A stretch of 10,062 nucleotides of DNA from Flavobacteriia bacterium (GTDB taxonomy: Bacteria; Bacteroidota; Bacteroidia; Flavobacteriales; Flavobacteriaceae), in contig JAHBAN010000243.1 of the NCBI GenBank assembly GCA_018500075.1, forward strand, positions 1-10,062. The letters are read 5' to 3'. The position numbers and the translations under genes were made by a program. The first letter of the stretch is position 1. The number at the start of each line of letters is the position of its first letter. This document shows positions 1 through 4,752 of this stretch, in pieces. The notes under the pieces are model-generated. The model worked only from the letters and a program-made list of their open reading frames with translations. It did not search any database and had not been told where the DNA came from.

Positions 1-430
1 CAGAAAACCCCGCCCGCGCCAAGCGCCCGCGCAGGTCTGCCAGCAAAAGCGCTTCTCCGCCAAACAAATGCGCGGACCCTGTGACATCCAGTGTCAGGCC
101 GTCACGGCCCTCCAGACCGACCCAAGGGCAATAGCGCACCGCCCACCGCCGCAAGATCAAAAGCAAGTGGTGATCCGCATATGGGTCTGCCACACGGCTT
201 TCCAACTCAGAACAAAATGCACGCGCATCCGAGAAGGGCATCCCGCGATACAACCCTGCCTGCTCGGCCTCCCTAGACAGACAATAAATACGGTCTGCGT
301 TCTTTTCTTTTATGGTGATCGCAAAGGGGCCGGCAACAGCGCACCGCCGCAAAACCCGCTCACTGGCGAGGCGGGGAAACCACAGCGAGACGATCCGCCG
401 GGTCGGGTTTTGTCGGTGTCCATCGAACAT
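1..430 (-). CDS. imuB: ImuB, Y-family polymerase-like protein (N-terminal part, runs off the left edge)
   Basis: Reading the minus strand from an ATG at 430-428 gives 143 open codons that leave the window at base 1, so only the N-terminus is present. It begins MFDGHRQNPTRR, followed by VSLWFPRLASERVL (about residues 14-27) and later GLTLDVTGSAHLFGGE (111-126). These match the fingers/palm start of ImuB. ImuB is a Y-family relative that lacks the catalytic acidic residues: the usual D-x-D strand is replaced by LWFP, and the usual S-x-D-E strand reads GLEGRDGL. Family knowledge: ImuB bridges the beta clamp and the error-prone polymerase DnaE2/ImuC in SOS mutagenesis. The start overlaps the 3' end of imuA by 71 nt, suggesting translational coupling, and no strong SD precedes it. 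A start a few codons downstream is possible. Confidence 0.87.
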   Translation of the reverse strand, partial: MFDGHRQNPTRRIVSLWFPRLASERVLRRCAVAGPFAITIKEKNADRIYCLSREAEQAGLYRGMPFSDARAFCSELESRVADPYADHHLLLILRRWAVRYCPWVGLEGRDGLTLDVTGSAHLFGGEALLLADLRGRLARAGFS

Positions 431-932
431 ACCAATCACACAATGTTCCTGATTTGTTCTTAATAAGCTCCCAGTGCATCAGAGTCGAGTCCGAGTCTTG
501 AGAATCAAAGACCGAAGAACAGCGCCAACGTGTGCTGGCCGCATTGCTCCCCATCCCCTCGGGGAGAAGGCAAAGCCCGGTTGTCTTGCCCGCCTGCGCC
601 GCAAGCTGAAGCCGCCGCCCCGCCGTGAGCGTGACCGGACGGGTCAGCTCGACAATGACCAAAGGCATAGCCCCGTCGCGCAAAGCCTCCTCGGCAACCG
701 CCAAAGCTTCCGTTTGAGACGCCACCTGCGCCAGCACCATAAGGGCGGGGTCAAGATAAGCTGTCAGCCCGACAGGGTTCACCATATCAGACCGCCACCG
801 CTCGCGGATCCAGAGCATCTGTTCACGCTCCAGAGCCGCAGAGATCGCAGCAAACCCCAAAGCTCCGTTGCCGCAAGCCTCATGCACGCAAGCGCGTTTT
901 AACGGGAAAGGAAAAGAAATATCTGTTCGCAT
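360..932 (-). CDS. imuA: ImuA, RecA/SulA-like translesion mutagenesis protein
   Basis: The gene encodes 190 residues. Residues 15-20 (CVHEAC) match the usual R-V-H-E-A-C entry motif of ImuA. They are followed by MLWIRERW (about 39-46), a NPVGLTAYLDPA segment, EEALRDGAMPLVIVEL (81-96), and TAGRRLQLAAQAGKTTGLCLLP. This order is typical of alphaproteobacterial ImuA. Family knowledge: ImuA is a degenerate RecA-like protein of the imuA-imuB-dnaE2 cassette, which is needed for DNA-damage-induced mutagenesis. The copy is slightly short at the N-terminus, with about 14 residues before the conserved motif. The C-terminus (CDWYVRW) extends into the imuB reading frame. The start codon follows a weak GGTGG-type SD. 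No canonical alphaproteobacterial LexA box (GTTC-N7-GTTC) was found just upstream, which is unusual for this cassette. Confidence 0.85.
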   Translation of the reverse strand: MRTDISFPFPLKRACVHEACGNGALGFAAISAALEREQMLWIRERWRSDMVNPVGLTAYLDPALMVLAQVASQTEALAVAEEALRDGAMPLVIVELTRPVTLTAGRRLQLAAQAGKTTGLCLLPEGMGSNAASTRWRCSSVFDSQDSDSTLMHWELIKNKSGTLCDWYVRWTPTKPDPADRLAVVSPPRQ

Positions 933-941
933 AACACCACC

Positions 942-968
942 CTAAAAGAAGCCGCTTCGGGTTTCCAT
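942..968 (-). other. Possible 8-codon upstream ORF in the imuA leader
   Basis: An ATG at 968-966 is preceded by AGGAG (977-973, spacing 4 nt). It encodes METRSGFF before a TAG at 944-942, 9 nt ahead of the imuA ATG. Its SD is better than that of imuA. It may be a leader peptide or a chance ORF. Nothing else supports translation. Confidence 0.25.
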
Positions 969-1033
969 ATATCTCCTGTGTCCAGATCATGCCCGCACCT
1001 TTGTCGGCAACTGTCTGGCGCAGGCTGTAAAGA

Positions 1034-1060
1034 GGCAAAGGCCTTGCTGACACCTTTGCC
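1034..1060 (-). repeat. 8-bp perfect inverted repeat with terminator-like tail on the minus strand
   Basis: GGCAAAGG (1034-1041) and CCTTTGCC (1053-1060) form a perfect 8-bp stem with an 11-nt loop. On the minus strand the stem is followed by TCTTTA, which resembles a weak intrinsic terminator upstream of imuA. It shares bases 1058-1060 with the next hairpin, so the two cannot both form completely. Confidence 0.55.
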
Positions 1061-1077
1061 AAATTCTCTGATTTGGC
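1058..1077. repeat. 7-bp perfect inverted repeat
   Basis: GCCAAAT (1058-1064) and ATTTGGC (1071-1077) form a perfect 7-bp stem with a 6-nt loop. No U-tract follows it on either strand. It could be a protein operator or an RNA hairpin competing with the 1034-1060 stem. Confidence 0.5.
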
Positions 1078-1199
1078 GTGGCGTGCAGGCGCGGGTTTCA
1101 TATCCTTATTTCACGCGCTTCTCTCACGCCGGCTCGACTATTTTAAGCGCCACCCCCGCCTTGGAAAAAGCCGTCCCTATACACATCCTTTAAACAGAA

Positions 1200-1228
1200 T
1201 TGACCTATACTCCCGCGGAAGATACATA
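1200..1228 (+). promoter_or_regulatory. Putative promoter of the H-NS-family gene
   Basis: TTGACC (1200-1205), 17 bp, then TACATA (1223-1228) in an AT-rich stretch, 36 bp ahead of the start codon. The -35 matches the consensus well and the -10 only partly. Confidence 0.4.
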
Positions 1229-1264
1229 TTTCACCTGTAACAAGTGGTTTTTTGGAGATCCAAA

Positions 1265-1585
1265 ATGAGTTTTTCTTTAGATGAAATGTCGATCACCGAG
1301 CTTAAAAGTCTAAAAAAGCAAGTTGATTTGGCGATCGAGCATTGCGAAGTGCGCAAGCGGCAGGATGCTCTTGCCAAGATCGAAGAAACCGCCAAGGGCT
1401 TGGGGTTTTCTCTGGCAGAGTTAACAGGCCGGCAAGACGCCCCTAAAACACGCGCCAAAGCGGCGATTAAATACCGCAATCCAAATGACACCAGCCAGAC
1501 CTGGAGCGGACGCGGACGCCAGCCCCGCTGGTTGGTTGCGATATTGACCACCACAAACGCTAAACTAGAAGATTTTGAAGTCTAA
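1265..1585 (+). CDS. H-NS family nucleoid protein (HvrA/Spb-like)
   Basis: The gene encodes 106 residues. The N-terminal half (about 8-58) is a charged, probably coiled-coil oligomerisation helix region (ELKSLKKQVDLAIEHCEVRK). The C-terminal domain carries YRNP (70-73) and TWSGRGRQPRWL (79-90), the H-NS AT-hook-like DNA-binding loop in its alphaproteobacterial form. Family knowledge: such proteins bind curved, AT-rich DNA and silence or modulate genes. In Rhodobacter the relative HvrA regulates photosynthesis genes, and this copy need not do so. The ATG at 1265 is chosen over an in-frame GTG at 1244 because GGAG at 1254-1257 sits 7 nt before it. The gene is monocistronic, with its own promoter-like element and a terminator directly after the stop. 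Confidence 0.9.
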   Translation: MSFSLDEMSITELKSLKKQVDLAIEHCEVRKRQDALAKIEETAKGLGFSLAELTGRQDAPKTRAKAAIKYRNPNDTSQTWSGRGRQPRWLVAILTTTNAKLEDFEV

Positions 1586-1608
1586 GCGGGCCGCCCTGCC
1601 CGTCTTTT
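1586..1608 (+). terminator. Intrinsic terminator of the H-NS-family gene
   Basis: CGGGC (1587-1591) pairs with GCCCG (1598-1602), with a possible extra G-U pair, a 6-nt loop and a following TCTTTT tract. It begins directly after the stop codon. Confidence 0.7.
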
Positions 1609-1635
1609 GCAAAACCGCAGCCGGCCCAAAGCACG

Positions 1636-1666
1636 GCCTGTCCCATTTTAAAACAGTGCGACAGGC
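1636..1666. repeat. Inverted repeat between the convergent hns and mnhG genes
   Basis: GCCTGTC (1636-1642) and GACAGGC (1660-1666) form a 7-bp stem around a 17-nt loop that contains the palindrome TTTTAAAA. On the plus strand it is followed by TTTAA. It lies between two convergent gene ends and could help termination, but it lacks a good U-tract on the mnh side. Confidence 0.35.
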
Positions 1667-1678
1667 TTTAACGGGCCG

Positions 1679-2071
1679 TCAGGAGCCTTCGTTTCCCGAG
1701 GGTATATCACCCTCCGCCTCAGGGCTTTTAAGCGTGGACCACGTATCATCCCGCGGCGGCGCGGGCGGGGTATCGCAAGCGCGCTGGTGCAGATTGACCT
1801 TGGCAATAAAATTCGCCGAGATCGGCGCCGTGACAAACAGAAACGCCATGATCAGAAGCTCGTGCATCGAGGGCGCGCCCGAGACGTAAGAATAGGTCAT
1901 CGACGCCAGCAGCAGAGCGCCAATGCCCACGGTGCCGACTTTCGTGGGCGCGTGGAGCCGCGTCATGGAATCGTTGAACTTGAGCAGCCCCAGCACCCCG
2001 ACAAGCGCAAAGCCCGAGCCGATCAGCAAAAAGAGGGCCGTGGCGTAGGTTCCGATGATTTCAAGGCTCAT
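1679..2071 (-). CDS. mnhG: Mrp antiporter subunit G (MnhG/PhaG)
   Basis: The gene encodes 130 residues with three predicted membrane helices (about 8-30, 45-64 and 69-90) and a hydrophilic tail rich in Pro, Asp and Glu. The family signature LLKFNDSMTRLHAPTKVGTV lies at about 29-48; in the family this is usually LPDFYTRLHAPTKA. Family knowledge: MrpG is a small integral subunit needed for assembly or activity of the multi-subunit cation/proton antiporter. It is the last gene of the operon. Its ATG overlaps the mnhF stop by 4 nt (2068-2071), and a G-rich stretch (GGGGGGAT) upstream serves as a weak SD. No clear operon terminator follows; only the inverted repeat at 1636-1666 is there. Confidence 0.92.
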   Translation of the reverse strand: MSLEIIGTYATALFLLIGSGFALVGVLGLLKFNDSMTRLHAPTKVGTVGIGALLLASMTYSYVSGAPSMHELLIMAFLFVTAPISANFIAKVNLHQRACDTPPAPPRDDTWSTLKSPEAEGDIPSGNEGS

Positions 2072-2355
2072 TCGATGATATCCCCCCGCAGAATAAAGCG
2101 CGCAAGCGCAACCGTGGATACAAAGCCCAGCATCGCAATAAGCAGCGAGACTTCAAAATAGATGCGTACCCCTTGATGAATCCCGAGGACGATCACAAGG
2201 CCAAGCGCGTTGATCACCATTGTGTCGAGCGCCAGAATACGGTCGCCCGTGTTGGGGCCAAGAACAAGGCGGATCATGCACATCAGCTGCGCCACAGCGA
2301 GCGACAGAAAGGCGACTCCCAGCGCAGCACTCATCAGATCGGCAGCGGACATCAT
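2068..2355 (-). CDS. mnhF: Mrp antiporter subunit F (MnhF/PhaF)
   Basis: The gene encodes 95 residues with three membrane helices (about 8-31, 42-60 and 66-88). The conserved MrpF segment RLVLGPNTGDRILALD (29-44) is present, including the membrane-edge acidic residues D38 and D44. Family knowledge: MrpF is a small subunit of the Mrp complex packed against the other small subunits. The ATG at 2355 (an ATGATG doublet, so 2352 is an alternative) overlaps the mnhE stop by 4 nt. AAGGAG lies 8 nt upstream, inside the mnhE end. Confidence 0.92.
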   Translation of the reverse strand: MMSAADLMSAALGVAFLSLAVAQLMCMIRLVLGPNTGDRILALDTMVINALGLVIVLGIHQGVRIYFEVSLLIAMLGFVSTVALARFILRGDIIE

Positions 2356-2855
2356 GAGAAAATCTCCTTCAGGCGGGCTTCATAGCGGCTTTTGATATCG
2401 TCGCGCACAGCGTCCGGATCCTCGGTGTGAAGCACATGAACCAGCAGGCTGTGCCCCTCATCAGAGAGATCCGCCGAAACGGTCCCCGGCGTCAGGGTGA
2501 TCGTTCCGGCCAGCAGGGTGATGGCTTCTGGCTCCAGCAGATCAAGCGGAATGACGATCCACGCGGGTTTCAGCTTGGCGTTGGGCACCGTCAGCACGAT
2601 CCAGGCGACCTGCACATTGGCGACCATAATGTCCCACATCACAAGCAGGCTATAACGGATCATCTTGAACAGACGGAAGCGGTGGGGCGTGTCGGGCCAC
2701 CAGGCGGCCGTGCCCCAAGGAATCAGAACCCCGAGGATCACGCCAAAAACAGCCATGCCCGCGGATATCTCGTTTTGCAGCAAAAGCCAGACCACCGCCA
2801 AGAGCAGGGTCAGAAACGGATGCGGCATAAGCCAGCGGAGTGCGCGTCCTAGCAT
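2352..2855 (-). CDS. mnhE: Mrp antiporter subunit E (MnhE/PhaE)
   Basis: The gene encodes 167 residues. Two N-terminal hydrophobic segments (about 14-27 and 33-52) are followed by a membrane-proximal RYSLLVMWDIMVANVQVAW segment (67-85) and a soluble C-terminal part. The latter carries AGTITLTPGTVSADL (116-130), the MrpE signature. An in-frame extension to 3005 is rejected: the ATG at 2855 starts the conserved region, lies 1 nt after the mnhD stop, and has a strong SD (AGGAGG at 2870-2865, 9 nt spacing). Family knowledge: MrpE is required for stability and activity of the complex. Confidence 0.93.
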   Translation of the reverse strand: MLGRALRWLMPHPFLTLLLAVVWLLLQNEISAGMAVFGVILGVLIPWGTAAWWPDTPHRFRLFKMIRYSLLVMWDIMVANVQVAWIVLTVPNAKLKPAWIVIPLDLLEPEAITLLAGTITLTPGTVSADLSDEGHSLLVHVLHTEDPDAVRDDIKSRYEARLKEIFS

Positions 2856-2856
2856 A

Positions 2857-4398
2857 TCAGTGGCCCTCCTGTGGCGTGCTGAGCTTGCCGGCTGTGTCGA
2901 GCACGCTTTGCATATAAGGCGCAGGATCAAACAGCTGCGCAGCGATTTTGCTTGTGTGGCCATGGATCTGACCCGCAAAGACCGTATGCCCCACCAAAAG
3001 CGCAATCAACCCGCCCGCGGCGACATAGGCCAAGGGGTGAGGCGCGGCATTCGCTGTCTCGCCCTCCTGCGGCGGCAGGCTCTTGGCCTTCCAGAACAGC
3101 AGGCTCCCCGCGCGGGCAAAGCCGAGGATCCCGACCAGACTGGAGACAAGCACCACAGCCCAGATCCAGACAGCCTGCGGCGCAGTAAAGCTCGCGTTGA
3201 GCACCAGCAGCTTGCCCAGAAAGCCCGAAAGCGGCGGCAGCCCCGCCATCGCAATCGCGCCGACAAAAAAGAGCGCCGCGCTCAAAGCTGCACCGGCCAT
3301 AGGCGGTTGCGCGGTCAGCTCAAGACTGCCGCGGCCCGTGCGCACCAGATCGGCAATCAGGAACAGCGCCGCGCCCGCAAGCGTGGAATGCACGATATAA
3401 TAGAGCGCCGCCGCGATGCCTTCGGGCGTAAAGAGCGAAATCGTCACCATAACCATCCCCATAGAGCCGATCACCGCAAAGGCCACCAGCCTGTCGAGCG
3501 TTTTGGCCGCAAGCACACCCGCCATACCGATGGCAACCGAGACAAGCGCAGCAGGCAAGAGCCAGAGATCATGTAGCCCCTGCGTGGCAGCAAGCGCGGG
3601 CGGGAAGATCAGGGTATAGACACGAATGATCGCGTAAGCCCCGACCTTTGTCATGATGGCAAAAAGCGCCGCCACAGGCGCAGGCGCCTCAGCATAGCTC
3701 GACGGCAGCCAGAAGTGCAGCGGCACAAGCGCAGCCTTGATGGCAAAAACAAGCAGCAACAGCACAGCAGCCACACGGATCCCGACCGTTTCATCAGGGC
3801 CGATCAGGGCCACACGCCGGGCCAGATCGGCCATGTTGAGCGTGCCTGTCTCGGCATAGATCGCGCCGAGCGCAAAGAGAAACAGCGTGGAGCCGATCAG
3901 GTTGAACAGCACATATTGCACCCCGGCCCGCATCCGCGCATTGCCGCCCGCATGGATCATCAGCCCATAGGAGGCAATCAGCAGCACTTCAAAAAACACA
4001 AACAGGTTGAACAAATCGCCGGTGAGAAACGCGCCGATGATCCCCATCAGCTGGAACTGGAAAAGCGCATGGAAATGTCGGCCACGCGCATCCCACCCCG
4101 AGCCGATCGCATAGAGCAGCACGCAGAACGCCAACAGGCTTGTCAGCAAAACCATCAGGGTTGAAAGCGCATCGGCAACAAGCACAATCCCGAAGGGCGC
4201 GGCCCAATCTCCCAGTTGGTAAAGGGTGATGGTCCCGTCAGAGGCCTGCCACGCAAGCCCGAAAGCAAGCGCCACAAGCGCCACAACCCCGGCCAGAGAC
4301 AGAGCGCGCTGGATGCCGATATGGTAGCGCGCCGCAAGAACAATAAACGGCGCCAGCAGCGCAGGCAAAACGATCGGCGCAATGATCCAATGGCTCAT
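2857..4398 (-). CDS. mnhD: Mrp antiporter subunit D (MnhD/PhaD), NuoL/M/N-like
   Basis: The gene encodes 513 residues of a polytopic membrane protein homologous to the proton-pumping subunits of complex I. Key ion-pathway residues are visible: E137 in NLFVFFEVLL, K221 in AIKAALVPLHFWLPSSYAEAP, and K251 in ALFAIMTKVGAYAI. These match the Glu and Lys residues known to matter in MrpD. H337 in YYIVHSTLAGAALF is also typical. Family knowledge: MrpD forms one of the antiporter-like channels of the complex. The length is normal for the family. The ATG overlaps the mnhC stop in an ATGA (4395-4398), with GGAGG 8 nt upstream. Confidence 0.95.
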   Translation of the reverse strand: MSHWIIAPIVLPALLAPFIVLAARYHIGIQRALSLAGVVALVALAFGLAWQASDGTITLYQLGDWAAPFGIVLVADALSTLMVLLTSLLAFCVLLYAIGSGWDARGRHFHALFQFQLMGIIGAFLTGDLFNLFVFFEVLLIASYGLMIHAGGNARMRAGVQYVLFNLIGSTLFLFALGAIYAETGTLNMADLARRVALIGPDETVGIRVAAVLLLLVFAIKAALVPLHFWLPSSYAEAPAPVAALFAIMTKVGAYAIIRVYTLIFPPALAATQGLHDLWLLPAALVSVAIGMAGVLAAKTLDRLVAFAVIGSMGMVMVTISLFTPEGIAAALYYIVHSTLAGAALFLIADLVRTGRGSLELTAQPPMAGAALSAALFFVGAIAMAGLPPLSGFLGKLLVLNASFTAPQAVWIWAVVLVSSLVGILGFARAGSLLFWKAKSLPPQEGETANAAPHPLAYVAAGGLIALLVGHTVFAGQIHGHTSKIAAQLFDPAPYMQSVLDTAGKLSTPQEGH

Positions 4399-4751
4399 GA
4401 CCGGCCCTCCGCATCGGCTGTCTCTGGGGCGGGTTGGTCATCCACATGATCGTCCCCCGATCCGAGAAAGGCACCCAGACCGATCATCACCACAACCGCT
4501 GTCATCCCGAAGGAAATCACAATCGCCGTCAGAACAAGCGCCTGCGGCAGCGGGTCGGTATAGGCCGTGGCCCCCTCTGCGAGGATCGGGGCCGCGCCAA
4601 TGGTGAGACGCCCCGAGGTAAAGAGAAAGACATTCACCGCATAGGTGAGAAGCGAAATTCCGAGGATCACAGGAAAGCTGCGCAAACGCAGCATCAAGTA
4701 GATCCCGCCGGCTGTGAGAATGCCAATGGCGGAGGCAACCAGAAATTCCAT
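4395..4751 (-). CDS. mnhC: Mrp antiporter subunit C (MnhC/PhaC), NuoK-like
   Basis: The gene encodes 118 residues with three membrane helices (about 3-21, 27-46 and 70-97) and an acidic C-terminal tail. The signature DPLPQALVLTAIVISFGMTA (66-85) is the conserved MrpC/NuoK motif. The in-frame upstream extension to 4877 lies within mnhAB and is rejected. The ATG at 4751 is 1 nt after the mnhAB stop and is preceded by AAGGAGG (4767-4761, 9 nt spacing). Family knowledge: MrpC is the NuoK-like subunit that contributes to the proton path. Confidence 0.94.
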   Translation of the reverse strand: MEFLVASAIGILTAGGIYLMLRLRSFPVILGISLLTYAVNVFLFTSGRLTIGAAPILAEGATAYTDPLPQALVLTAIVISFGMTAVVVMIGLGAFLGSGDDHVDDQPAPETADAEGRS

Positions 4752-4752
4752 A

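Larger units (their letters stand above)
933..1264. promoter_or_regulatory. Divergent imuA / hns intergenic region
   Basis: These 332 bp separate two divergently transcribed genes and contain no convincing protein gene. The imuA-proximal side holds two perfect inverted repeats (1034-1060 and 1058-1077) and the short upstream ORF at 942-968. The hns-proximal side holds a TTGACC promoter-like element at 1200. Reading the minus strand, a TAAAAT about 200 bp from imuA (near 1140-1146) could be a -10 element for imuA. That is only a suggestion. Confidence 0.5.

Noticed and set aside
880..1101. 73-codon minus-strand frame upstream of imuA
   Set aside because: No recognisable family and no SD at its start. 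It overlaps the start of imuA in another frame and spans the hairpin region.
1244..1264. Earlier GTG start for the H-NS-family gene
   Set aside because: The GTG would place the GGAG inside the coding region. The ATG at 1265 has correct SD spacing and fits the family length.
2856..3005. N-terminal extension of mnhE
   Set aside because: It reads through the end of mnhD in another frame. The ATG at 2855 has AGGAGG at correct spacing.
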